DNA of 64,000 nt from Hymenobacter sp. PAMC 26628 (GTDB taxonomy: Bacteria > Bacteroidota > Bacteroidia > Cytophagales > Hymenobacteraceae). Position 1 is the first letter of the stretch; the number at the start of each line of letters is the position of its first letter. The notes beneath the pieces were generated by a model, which was not told where the DNA came from, did not search any database, and saw only the letters and a program-made list of their open reading frames with translations. The stretch is taken from positions 3,720,001 to 3,784,000 of the forward strand of contig NZ_CP014304.1 in assembly GCF_001562275.1 (NCBI RefSeq), given 5' to 3'. The position numbers were made by a program, and so were the translations under genes. Positions 51,495 to 60,920 of this stretch are shown here, piece by piece.

Positions 51495-51580
51495 GTCATG
51501 CTGAGCCTGTCGAAGCACTTCCCCCGCGTAAGTAATTGACTACTGCTGCGGGAGAGATGCTTCGACAGGCTCAGCATGAC
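51495..51580. repeat. Palindromic repeat, GTCATGCTGA family, copy 5
   Basis: Perfect 23-base arms (51495-51517 and 51558-51580). The inner part carries CGCGTAAGTAATTGA and ACTGCTGCGGG, as in copies 3 and 4. It lies between SirB1-like and poxB on the minus strand. Confidence 0.92.
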
Positions 51581-51622
51581 GGCCTTTTACCTTCACGATA
51601 AGCGCTTTAAAAAGTCCCGCCC

Positions 51623-53350
51623 CTAGCGGAACAGGTTAGTTTTGGCCACTTCCAGCAGCTCGCCGCCGCGGCCGTCCATCAGCGCTTTTAGGGCGTAGAG
51701 GCCGAAGCCGGCGGCTTGTTTGGCCTCGATGGTGGGCGGCATGCTCAGCTCCTGGCGGCGCACCACGGCGTCGACCACCACGGGCCCCGGGTGGGCCAGG
51801 GCTTCGCGCAGCACGCTTTCGAGCTGGCCGGGGTCGCTCACGCGGTAGCCCTTGATGCCGGCGGCTTCGGCCAGGGCCCCGAAGTTGGGGTTGTCGAGCT
51901 CGGTGCCGTACTCCAGGGTACCGGCGGCTTTCATTTCCAACTCCACAAAGCCCAGGGCCGAGTTGTTAAAGATGATGATTTTGACAGGCACTTTGTGCTG
52001 GCGCACGGTCAGCAACTCGCTCAGCAGCATGGCGAAGCCGCCGTCGCCGCACAGGGCCACCACCTGGCGGCCGGGGTAGGCCAGGGCGGCGCCGTAGCCC
52101 TGCGAGAGGGCCCCGGCCATGCTGCCGTGCACGAAGGAGCCCAGCAAGCGGCGGCGGCCGTTCATGTGCAGGTAGCGCGCGGCCCAGATGGTGGGCGTGC
52201 CCACGTCGCAGGTGAAAATGGCGTCTTCGCTGGCGATTTCGTTCAGCAAGCGGGCCACGTGCTGCGGGTGCAGCTCGGGGGCCCCAGCGTCGCCGGTGGC
52301 CAGCTCGGCAAGGTGTTCGGCGTCTTTGCGGTGGCGCTCCTGAGCGGTTTTCAGGTGGTCGGCGTCACCCTTGGCCACTAGGTGGGGCAGCAGCTCGCGC
52401 AGGGTGGCGGCCACGTCGCCGGCCAGGCCGACCTCCACGCGGGTGCGGCGGCCGAGGTGCTCGGGCCGCTTGTCGACCTGCACCACGCGGGCATCGTCGG
52501 GGAAAAACTGGCGGTACGGAAAGTCGGTGCCCAGCATCAGGATGGCGTCGGCGTCCATCAGGGCGTGGTAGCCGGCGGGCATGCCCAACAGGCCGGTCAG
52601 GCCCACGTCGTAGGGGTTGTTCGGCTCTACCACATCCTTGCCGCGCAACGCGTGCACCACCGGCGCTTGCAGGGCCCCAGCCACTTGCAGCAGCTCGGCG
52701 TGGGCGTCAGCGCAGCCGATGCCGGCCAGGATGGTAACCTTCTGGCAGTCGTTGAGCAGCGCCGCGGCCTCCCGGATGTCGGCCGCCGACGGCACCAAGG
52801 CGCTGCAGCGGCGCAGCGTAGGCAGGCGCACTTCGGGGGCCTCGGTTTTGAGGTAGGCCACGTCGCCGGGGATGACCAGTACCGCTACGCCGCCCAAACT
52901 CAGGGCCGCCGTCACGGCCGACTCCACCATGCGCACGGCCTGCTCGGGCATGGCAATAACCTCGCAGTAGTGGCTGCACTCCTGAAACAACCGCTCGGGG
53001 TGGGTTTCTTGGAAGTAGCCGGTGCCAATTTCCACGCTCGGGATTTGGGCGGCGATGGCCAGCACCGGCACCCGGCTGCGGTGGCAGTCATACAAGCCGT
53101 TGATGAGGTGGGTATTACCCGGCCCGCACGAGCCGGCGCACACGGCCAAATCGCCGGTGAGGTGGGCCTCGGCGCCGGCGGCAAAGGCGCCGCCTTCCTC
53201 GTGGCGCACGGCCACGAACTCGATGCCGTCGCGGGCCCGCAGCACGTCGGTGATGCCGTTGAGCGAGTCGCCCACCACACCAAACACGCGCTTGACCCCG
53301 GCCGCTTGCAGGGTGTCAACGATGATTTCCGCTACTGTTTTTTGAGGCAT
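51623..53350 (-). CDS. poxB: Pyruvate dehydrogenase (quinone) / PoxB-like ThDP enzyme
   Basis: The ATG at 53348-53350 gives 575 residues, close to E. coli PoxB. The ThDP domains contain the catalytic Glu (FVAVRHEEGGAFAAGAEA) and a GDGGFAMLL-type Mg/ThDP motif (VVALCGDGGFAML). FAD and quinone use is inferred from similarity (SCGPGNTHLINGLYDC). It oxidises pyruvate to acetate and CO2. The C-terminal AKTNLFR resembles the E. coli end (AKTNWLR), hinting at membrane docking. The region 53351-53543 has no gene. Confidence 0.93.
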   Translation of the reverse strand: MPQKTVAEIIVDTLQAAGVKRVFGVVGDSLNGITDVLRARDGIEFVAVRHEEGGAFAAGAEAHLTGDLAVCAGSCGPGNTHLINGLYDCHRSRVPVLAIAAQIPSVEIGTGYFQETHPERLFQECSHYCEVIAMPEQAVRMVESAVTAALSLGGVAVLVIPGDVAYLKTEAPEVRLPTLRRCSALVPSAADIREAAALLNDCQKVTILAGIGCADAHAELLQVAGALQAPVVHALRGKDVVEPNNPYDVGLTGLLGMPAGYHALMDADAILMLGTDFPYRQFFPDDARVVQVDKRPEHLGRRTRVEVGLAGDVAATLRELLPHLVAKGDADHLKTAQERHRKDAEHLAELATGDAGAPELHPQHVARLLNEIASEDAIFTCDVGTPTIWAARYLHMNGRRRLLGSFVHGSMAGALSQGYGAALAYPGRQVVALCGDGGFAMLLSELLTVRQHKVPVKIIIFNNSALGFVELEMKAAGTLEYGTELDNPNFGALAEAAGIKGYRVSDPGQLESVLREALAHPGPVVVDAVVRRQELSMPPTIEAKQAAGFGLYALKALMDGRGGELLEVAKTNLFR

Positions 53351-53543
53351 AATTTCAGAGATAAAGCCAACCGTTGTACGCAACGGCCGCAGAAAGGGCC
53401 CGGCAAAAGTTGCCAGGCCCTTTCCGTTTCCGCGGGCTTTCTTCTGAATCTGGCCGCAAGCGGTGAGGCCCCGGCCAGTCTTGCGGCAATGGCAAATGCT
53501 CGGTAGCCGGGGCCCCACCGCAGGGGCCCCCACGCCCGGGGCC

Positions 53544-54263
53544 CTAACGCACCAGCTGGCTCACCGCCGTGCCCGCGAGCGTGGCCTGGGCGCTATCGGC
53601 AAAGTGGTAGCGCAGGCTGGGAATGACCAGGTTGCTGATGGCCAGCTCGCCGTGGCGGCGCACGTCGAGGTCGGCGGCGGCGATGTGGTTGCTGCCGTTC
53701 AGGTCGAGGGCCGCGCCGCCGGGGCCGCTGCCCACTTCGGCGCGCAGGTAGCGCAGGGTGTTGCCGGCCAGGGCCACGCGGCTGGTGCGGTGCTGGCGCA
53801 GCACTAGGCTGTCCTGCACAAAGTCTTCCACCGCCACGCGGCCCATGGTGCCGTTTTTGTCGGTTTGGGGCTTGCCATCGAGCTGGTACACGGCATCGGT
53901 GGTGAGGCTGTCGAGCCGCGGGCACGAAATGATGAGCATCTCGCGCTGCCCCCGGTACTGGCGCTGCCCCGTGAAGCTGGCCGTGACCACCAGTTGCCCG
54001 CCCCGCTGGGCCACGCGCACCTCCGCGGCCACGTCCTTGTTCACGCGCACGCCGAAGGGGCCCCGCACGATTTTCACCGACAAGGCCGTGGCCGCCGGCA
54101 CGCTCACGCTGGTGAAGTTCTTGAAATTAAGCGCCGCGAAGTTGTGCAGCGGGTCTTTATAATTGCCGGTGCGGTACTCGGCCCGCAGGCTCATGTTGAA
54201 GGCCGTGAGCGAGCCGAGCAGCAGCAGCACGGCCGCCAGCACCCATTTGTTACTGTTTTTCAT
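53544..54263 (-). CDS. Exported beta-rich protein in the GntR/ABC operon
   Basis: The ATG at 54261-54263 gives 239 residues with an N-terminal membrane anchor or signal (VLAAVLLLLGSLTAF). The rest is beta-rich, with periodic strands (VALAGNTLRYLRAEVG, AADLDVRRHGELAISNLVI) like DUF2807/GIN adhesin-like solenoids. It overlaps the GntR gene by 14 bases and ends the operon. Function unknown. Confidence 0.78.
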   Translation of the reverse strand: MKNSNKWVLAAVLLLLGSLTAFNMSLRAEYRTGNYKDPLHNFAALNFKNFTSVSVPAATALSVKIVRGPFGVRVNKDVAAEVRVAQRGGQLVVTASFTGQRQYRGQREMLIISCPRLDSLTTDAVYQLDGKPQTDKNGTMGRVAVEDFVQDSLVLRQHRTSRVALAGNTLRYLRAEVGSGPGGAALDLNGSNHIAAADLDVRRHGELAISNLVIPSLRYHFADSAQATLAGTAVSQLVR

Positions 54264-54651
54264 CGGAAGTGGTGGGAATGAGGGCGGCTTGCCCGGCCTG
54301 AAACTCTTGGTAGCGCTGCTGCAACTCACTAAACCCGATGCCCAGCAGCGAAATCGTGTTGAAAAACCCCGGCAGCTCCTGCTGCAAAAACCGCTCGCGG
54401 CGGAACTGCTTCACCCGGGCCTCGGCGTCGGGGGCTACAAAAAAGCCGATGCCGCGCTTGTTGTACACCACGCCCTGGTTTTGCAGGAATTCGTAGGTCC
54501 GCATCACCGTGTTGGGGTTCACTTGCAGCTCGCTGGCCAGGTCGCGCACCGACGGGATTTTCTCATCGGGGCCCCAGGGCTGCCGCAAAATCTGCTCGCT
54601 CACGTACCCGGCTATTTGCAGGTAAATGGCCTCGTTGTCTTTGAATTCCAT
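54250..54651 (-). CDS. GntR-family (YtrA-like) regulator
   Basis: The ATG at 54649-54651 gives 133 residues. The winged helix is MEFKDNEAIYLQIAGYVSEQ, then IPSVRDLASELQVNPNTVMR and FLQNQGVVYNKRGIGFFV. The short C-terminal helical part without a ligand domain fits the YtrA subfamily that controls ABC transporters. It is encoded between the permease and the exported protein and probably binds the palindrome at 56284-56305 upstream of the operon. Confidence 0.92.
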   Translation of the reverse strand: MEFKDNEAIYLQIAGYVSEQILRQPWGPDEKIPSVRDLASELQVNPNTVMRTYEFLQNQGVVYNKRGIGFFVAPDAEARVKQFRRERFLQQELPGFFNTISLLGIGFSELQQRYQEFQAGQAALIPTTSDEKQ

Positions 54652-54653
54652 CG

Positions 54654-55424
54654 CTAGAGCTGTTTTTCCGTCAGGCGCAGGTACGTGGCCCGCCACAGCA
54701 GCGCGGCCAGCGCCAGCGGCAGCAGGATGTACCACTGGGCCTGCGCGTCGGGCAGGCTCACGCGGTAGAAGCCCGTGGCGTCGTTGAGGGTGATGCTGCT
54801 GAAGGGCGAGGCCATTTGCAGCTTGTCGCCGGCGAAGGCTTTCACCACCTGGTAGTTGGCCGCGACTAACACTATCGCTAATATTAGGGCCCCAAACGCG
54901 GTTTTGATGAAGTGGTTCTTCTCGAAGAAAATGGCGCCCCACAGGGCCCCGGCGTGCAGCGCGGCGTAGTAGAAAAAGACCTCATACACTTTGTGGTCGC
55001 TGCTAAACAGGCTGAACAGCTCCTTAGGCCGGCCGTACCAGTCGTCCAGGCCCACCATCAGCCAGTCCACCAAGTAGTAGCAGGCCGTGTACACCACGCT
55101 GAAAATCAAGAACGAATACACCCAGCCCACCAGGTATTTTTCCAGCTGCGAGGCCGGCAGCGTGAGGGCCACCGTGGCCTGCTTAGGGGCCCCGTACTGC
55201 GCAAAAATGCCGGCCGTAAACAGGGCACCCGACGCCAGCAGCCCCAGCATGAACAGCATGCCTTGGATGGTGGGGGCCAGCACGTTCAGGTACACCACGA
55301 AGCCCAGCACCAGCCCAATGCCGCCCGCCAGCACGGCCGTGGCCATGGCGTAGCTGGGCAGATACTCGGCCGTGTGCCGGCGGAACAAGCGGCGAAACCG
55401 CGAAAAACTAAACAGTTGGCTCAT
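54654..55424 (-). CDS. ABC transporter permease-like membrane protein
   Basis: A 256-residue protein with about six membrane helices (for example AVLAGGIGLVLGFVVYLNVL, YSFLIFSVVYTACYYLVDWL, ILLPLALAALLW). No FtsX or other conserved permease signature is clear. It overlaps the ATPase gene by 17 bases and precedes the GntR gene by 2, so it is the membrane part of the same transporter. Confidence 0.85.
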   Translation of the reverse strand: MSQLFSFSRFRRLFRRHTAEYLPSYAMATAVLAGGIGLVLGFVVYLNVLAPTIQGMLFMLGLLASGALFTAGIFAQYGAPKQATVALTLPASQLEKYLVGWVYSFLIFSVVYTACYYLVDWLMVGLDDWYGRPKELFSLFSSDHKVYEVFFYYAALHAGALWGAIFFEKNHFIKTAFGALILAIVLVAANYQVVKAFAGDKLQMASPFSSITLNDATGFYRVSLPDAQAQWYILLPLALAALLWRATYLRLTEKQL

Positions 55425-56268
55425 GGCGGGCGGGAATAGTGTTTAAGTAATTGACGACAGCCGCGCTCTCGCCGGCCACGGCGTTGAACAGCAGCTCCAA
55501 ATCGACCTTGCCGTAGGCGCCGCCCAGGTTGGGGCGCACCACCTGGCGGCCGCGCACCGAGGGCTCGGCGTACAGGGCCCCCGCGCCGTCGGCCGGGCCG
55601 GCGGTGCCGAAGGTGAGGCGCTCAGATAGGTCGTCGAGGCCGGCGTTGAGCACGATTTCGCGGTTGTGCACCACCAGCACGGTGTCGATGAGGCTGTCCA
55701 AGTCGCGCATCTGGTGGGTCGAGATGATCATGCAGCGGTCTTCGCTCAGGGCCCCCGCCAGGGTTTTGCGGAACTGCACCTTGGAGGGAATGTCCAGGCC
55801 GTTGGTGGGCTCGTCGAGCACCAGCAGGCCGGTGTTGGCGGCCAGCGCAAAGGCAATCATGAACTTCTTCTGCTGCCCGAACGAGAGCTTGGGCAGCTTT
55901 GTTTGGCGTGGCACCTCCAGTTCGGCCAGGTAACGGTGGAACTGCGTTTCGCTGAACTTAGGGTAGAAGCCCGCCGTGTGGGCCACGAACTGGTCGGCCG
56001 TGAGGGCGGGCGCGTGCAACTCCTCGGGCAGGAAAAACAAGTCTTCGAGCACCGCCGGCAGCCGCGCCGCCGCCGGCTGGCCGTTCACCTCGCAGGTACC
56101 CGCCTGCGGAAACGTCAGCCCCACGATGTTCTTGAGCAGCGTCGATTTGCCCGCCCCGTTCTTGCCCAGCAAGCCGTAGATGTGGCCTCGCTCCAGCGTC
56201 AGGCTCAGGTTTTCAAACAGCGGCACCCGCCGCGAGTACCCAAAATGGAGGTTTCTGATGCGCACCAT
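55408..56268 (-). CDS. ABC transporter ATP-binding protein
   Basis: A 286-residue ATPase with Walker A GLLGKNGAGKSTLL (about 33-46), signature LSFGQQKKF, Walker B LLVLDEPTNGLD and the switch His (IISTHQ). It is first in an operon: ATPase, permease, GntR, exported protein. The C-terminal 60 residues are acidic/variable. Substrate unknown; YtrA-controlled transporters often respond to envelope stress or peptides. Confidence 0.95.
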   Translation of the reverse strand: MVRIRNLHFGYSRRVPLFENLSLTLERGHIYGLLGKNGAGKSTLLKNIVGLTFPQAGTCEVNGQPAAARLPAVLEDLFFLPEELHAPALTADQFVAHTAGFYPKFSETQFHRYLAELEVPRQTKLPKLSFGQQKKFMIAFALAANTGLLVLDEPTNGLDIPSKVQFRKTLAGALSEDRCMIISTHQMRDLDSLIDTVLVVHNREIVLNAGLDDLSERLTFGTAGPADGAGALYAEPSVRGRQVVRPNLGGAYGKVDLELLFNAVAGESAAVVNYLNTIPARHEPTV

Positions 56269-56283
56269 ATGTCTGTTGTTTTA

Positions 56284-56336
56284 GTGTACTAATGTTCTAG
56301 TACACCACAAACATAAGTAAGTTTTTCGATATTCAA
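56284..56336 (-). promoter_or_regulatory. Promoter and GntR operator of the ABC operon
   Basis: On the minus strand, TTG at 56334-56336, 18-base spacer, TATGTTTG at 56308-56315: a good match to TTG/TAnnTTTG. Immediately downstream GTGTACTA-N6-TAGTACAC (56284-56305) is a perfect 8-bp-arm palindrome at the expected start of transcription, typical of YtrA-type operators. Confidence 0.8.
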
Positions 56337-56367
56337 TTGTTACCGAATTTTTTTATTGTTTGGGTCT

Positions 56368-56469
56368 CCAGGGCGGGGTAGAGACGCATCCTTGCGTCTC
56401 GGGCTTAAACGGTGTCCGGACAAGTCGTTCGACCCTGAGACGCAAGGATGCGTCTCTACCCCGCCCTGG
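56368..56469. repeat. Perfect 33-bp inverted repeat with nested GAGACGCATCCTTGCGTCTC
   Basis: Arms 56368-56400 and 56437-56469 are perfectly complementary. Each arm itself contains a 20-base palindrome (GAGACGCATCCTTGCGTCTC in the left arm) allowing alternative folds. It lies before the ABC operon and after the J-domain gene (starting 57748, ending 56591). Confidence 0.93.
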
Positions 56470-56590
56470 GACTTAAAACGCTGATTTGAACAGCTTCTCA
56501 GGAAAGATTTCGCCAGGGTTGCGGGCAACACGACGCTGGGAAAAATCACCGGACCCGTCCCACCCGTCGCCCCTATCTCCCCAGGTCCGC

Positions 56591-57748
56591 CTAAATCTGC
56601 ACCATCACCAGGCCCGGACCCTTCGGAATCTTGTACACTTTCAGCCACGCTTTGAGCGCAGCCGGGTCGTGCTCGAAGGCCAGCACCTCGGCCGCGAGCT
56701 GCTTGATTTTGGCTTGCAGCTGGGCGGTCTGGCGCTGGAAGTCGTACTCCAGCGCGGCCGGCGAAGCCAAGGCGTAGTAAGGCTGGCCGGTGAAGCGCGA
56801 CAAGTCCACCTGCTCGCCGTATAAGGCGTCGTCCAGGTCGCGCACCTGCTCGCGCAGCAGCTGGTTGTAGTAGCGGAGCTGGTCTTCGGCCAGGTTTTCG
56901 AGGTGGCTCTGGTCGATGCGCTGCAATTCCAGCTGCAGGCGCAGCAGCGTCAGCAGCTCGTTGGCCTCGTAGGCGGCCGTGACTTGCTGGAGCAGCCCGG
57001 TTTTGCGGGCTTTTTCGGCCTCGTCGGGCTCGCGGTCGGGGTGCAGCACCTTCACCAGGTCCAGGTAGAGGGCGCGCACCGACTTGGTGATGTTCTTTTC
57101 CTCGGCCTGCTTTTTGGCTTCGGCGGCCTGCTGCTTGGGGCTTTTTTTGCGGTTGGCGCGGCGCTGGGCGTCGCGGGCTTCCTCCTCGGCGTCCGCAGCG
57201 TGCTGCTCGGCCATTTTCTGGTCCACGTAGGCGCGGAATTTCTCCTTCGTGCTCACGTCCACCGCCGGGTCAAACTCGATGCCGTAACGCAGCGTGAAGA
57301 GCTGCTTCATGGCCTCCGACGTTTGCCGGTCGGCATCGGCCTCCTCCTCTTCCGAAGCGGGCGGCGGGGCGTACTTGTCGAAGATGGGCTGTAAGTCGGC
57401 GTGGCCGCGGTCGAGCAGGTCGGCGCAGGCGTTGAGCAGCAGGTCCAGGATTTTGTTGCGCTCGGTTTTGGTGAGCTTGTATGTGCCTAGGGCCTGGTCG
57501 AAGAGCCGCACGAGGTCGGCCCGCACGCCGTTGTGCTCGGCCTGAAGTGGCCGGTACTCGTTCTGCACCCGCTGCCGCAGCCGGGTGGCGGCCTCACGGA
57601 ACTCCTGCACGTCCTTTTCCAGCTGGGCAATGCGCTTGGTGAGGCGGTTGAACTCTTTCTGCGCCTTGGACAGCCGCGGGTTATCGGCGCTGAACGACGG
57701 AATGTGCACCAGCTGGGGCTTGGGCTTGGGGGCAGTTTTCTTGGCCAT
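56591..57748 (-). CDS. J-domain protein with coiled coil
   Basis: A 385-residue protein. After a long helical N-terminal part (about 25-75 coiled coil) and an acidic Glu run (EEEEADAD), a J-domain-like segment reads VRALYLDLVKVLHPDREPDE with the HPD tripeptide at about 235-240. A further helical region follows. J domains stimulate Hsp70 (DnaK). The rest of the protein is not a standard DnaJ, so it may be a specialised co-chaperone. Confidence 0.9.
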   Translation of the reverse strand: MAKKTAPKPKPQLVHIPSFSADNPRLSKAQKEFNRLTKRIAQLEKDVQEFREAATRLRQRVQNEYRPLQAEHNGVRADLVRLFDQALGTYKLTKTERNKILDLLLNACADLLDRGHADLQPIFDKYAPPPASEEEEADADRQTSEAMKQLFTLRYGIEFDPAVDVSTKEKFRAYVDQKMAEQHAADAEEEARDAQRRANRKKSPKQQAAEAKKQAEEKNITKSVRALYLDLVKVLHPDREPDEAEKARKTGLLQQVTAAYEANELLTLLRLQLELQRIDQSHLENLAEDQLRYYNQLLREQVRDLDDALYGEQVDLSRFTGQPYYALASPAALEYDFQRQTAQLQAKIKQLAAEVLAFEHDPAALKAWLKVYKIPKGPGLVMVQI

Positions 57749-57817
57749 GACGAGCGGATGGGGAAGGCTGACGGCGCAAATTACAGCCGTTTTCCCACCG
57801 CGGAAACCAAACGCGAA

Positions 57818-58117
57818 TTAGACTGCCGCGCCGGAGAATTGCCTAATACCTTCGATGGCAGGGCCCTGAGCGAGCTGCTCGTCTTCCAAATCGTAGTCGT
57901 TCTGCAACCCCAGCCAGAACTTGGGCGAGTTGCCAAAATAGCGCCCCAGCCGCAGCGCCGTATCGGCCGTGATGCGGCACTTGCCTTTCAGTATGGCCGC
58001 AACGCAGGTTTGGGGAATGCGCAGGTCCTGCGCCAGGCGGTAAGCCGTGAGGTTGAGTTCGGTTAGGAATTCTTCTTGTAAAACTTCGCAGGGGTGAATG
58101 TTGAGGAGACGGTTCAT
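57818..58117 (-). CDS. higA: HigA-family antitoxin-like HTH protein
   Basis: A 99-residue protein with an Xre/HigA helix-turn-helix (EVLQEEFLTELNLTAYRLAQ, RIPQTCVAAILKGKCRITAD, then LRLGRYFGNSPKFWLGLQND). This is the HigA addiction-module antitoxin pattern. The usual HigB RelE-like toxin gene is not next to it. Instead, 19 bases upstream lies the 346-residue HEPN-like gene on the same strand, which may be its partner. Confidence 0.92.
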   Translation of the reverse strand: MNRLLNIHPCEVLQEEFLTELNLTAYRLAQDLRIPQTCVAAILKGKCRITADTALRLGRYFGNSPKFWLGLQNDYDLEDEQLAQGPAIEGIRQFSGAAV

Positions 58118-58136
58118 ATACGGTCACAACAAAAAG

Positions 58137-59177
58137 CTATGTTGAATGCTTCGGCCAGCTTTTGAAATGTTCAACACCAAAGCCGGCATTTTGTCCACTT
58201 GGGTGGTTATTCATTACTGTTACGATATCAATTAACAATGATTTTTCGCCAGTTAACTCCGTAAGCATTGAACGGATAGCAGAGTACAGATTAAGTACAA
58301 CCTCTTGTTCTACAGCTTTTCCTTCGTGAACAAGTTTGTTTCTAGCTTGTCTAGCGGGATAAATAAGGGCATAATTAGCAGCACTGAGCAAGCCTGATTG
58401 ATACAGTAGTTCCTGTTTTACTGACATACTCCATGTACGATTATCTTCTCGCATATTTTTAGGTCTAGACGATATGTCCACGCCGTTAAACTTATCTGTT
58501 CCCAAAAACCCCCTATTCCACACAAAGTCTATTATTTGCTCAACGGATATCCAAAGATTAGACAAAGCAGTAGCCCAGTTCTTATAGCTGATTTCAGTAA
58601 TGCCTCTTACTAAAAACGTAGCTGTAAGATTCTTTACCATGTCCAACACTTGGTTACCTACTTTGAGTGCGTGGATAAAATCTACCAAGAACACGTAACT
58701 GGGTTTAAGTAATAAAATCGAGTCTAGGTTACTGGCATATCTCATCCTCAATTTGGCATGTAGATGTGAAGACGCGCTACCACCCAAATCAACTGGCCAC
58801 ACAGCTCTATTCTCGTGAAGTTGACCAGAAACAATATCCCTTTTATCAACTGCTTCGCACATAATTCCTCCTAAAATAAGAGCAGCGAACAATCGATTAT
58901 AAAAATTCACAGCATTTTCTTTTGAAGAAAGTCGGCCGAATTTTGGGACTGCAATAGCTCCATCGTAACACACCAAGGTTGAAAAACCCTCAATTTCCTT
59001 AAGCGGCAATTTTTCAACAATGCGACATAATTTTCCGTGGTTATAAGTATTGGAATTAATTTCTTCAAGGGGTACTTCTAATGGTTTTTCTCCATTTGGA
59101 ACAATTAATTTGAATGGTGCAAGGTAGCTAACCCAACAAGGATTGGCAAATATTTCGCGGTGTTGCTTGCTTGGCAT
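58137..59177 (-). CDS. AT-rich hypothetical protein with HEPN-like RNxxxH motif
   Basis: A 346-residue protein, mostly helical in the second half. Segment ALSNLWISVEQIIDFVWN (about 205-225) precedes ARQARNKLVHEG (about 280-292), which has the RNxxxH motif of HEPN RNases. The DNA is clearly AT-rich compared with both neighbours, a sign of transfer. The HigA-type gene follows 19 bases after its stop. ApeA-like or other HEPN proteins are possible, but the N-terminal 200 residues are not recognised. A toxin role is inferred only. Confidence 0.7.
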   Translation of the reverse strand: MPSKQHREIFANPCWVSYLAPFKLIVPNGEKPLEVPLEEINSNTYNHGKLCRIVEKLPLKEIEGFSTLVCYDGAIAVPKFGRLSSKENAVNFYNRLFAALILGGIMCEAVDKRDIVSGQLHENRAVWPVDLGGSASSHLHAKLRMRYASNLDSILLLKPSYVFLVDFIHALKVGNQVLDMVKNLTATFLVRGITEISYKNWATALSNLWISVEQIIDFVWNRGFLGTDKFNGVDISSRPKNMREDNRTWSMSVKQELLYQSGLLSAANYALIYPARQARNKLVHEGKAVEQEVVLNLYSAIRSMLTELTGEKSLLIDIVTVMNNHPSGQNAGFGVEHFKSWPKHST

Positions 59178-59194
59178 AATTCCTAAATCCTAAG

Positions 59195-60829
<1,635 letters not shown>

Positions 60830-60862
60830 GGGGCGGGATTTGGGGAAAGAACGGGCACAAAA

Positions 60863-60892
60863 AAATCCGCCCGAAGGCGGATTTCAAAGGTA
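60863..60892 (-). promoter_or_regulatory. Terminator hairpin abutting the promoter of the carboxylase gene
   Basis: AAATCCGCC (60863-60871) pairs with GGCGGATTT (60876-60884) around a CGAA loop; on the minus strand a T run follows, ending mlaD transcription. Directly beside it, minus-strand TACCTTTG (60885-60892) matches the -7 consensus, so the carboxylase mRNA may start inside the hairpin. Confidence 0.7.
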
Positions 60893-60920
60893 CGGCGCGG
60901 GGCGCAGGGCCCTAGGGGCC

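Noticed and set aside
52382..53506. A 374-codon plus-strand frame opposite poxB
   Set aside because: Antisense shadow of poxB with His/Gln-rich product.
58118..58136. A HigB toxin gene expected next to higA
   Set aside because: The gap is only 19 bases and the upstream gene does not resemble RelE/HigB in length or composition.
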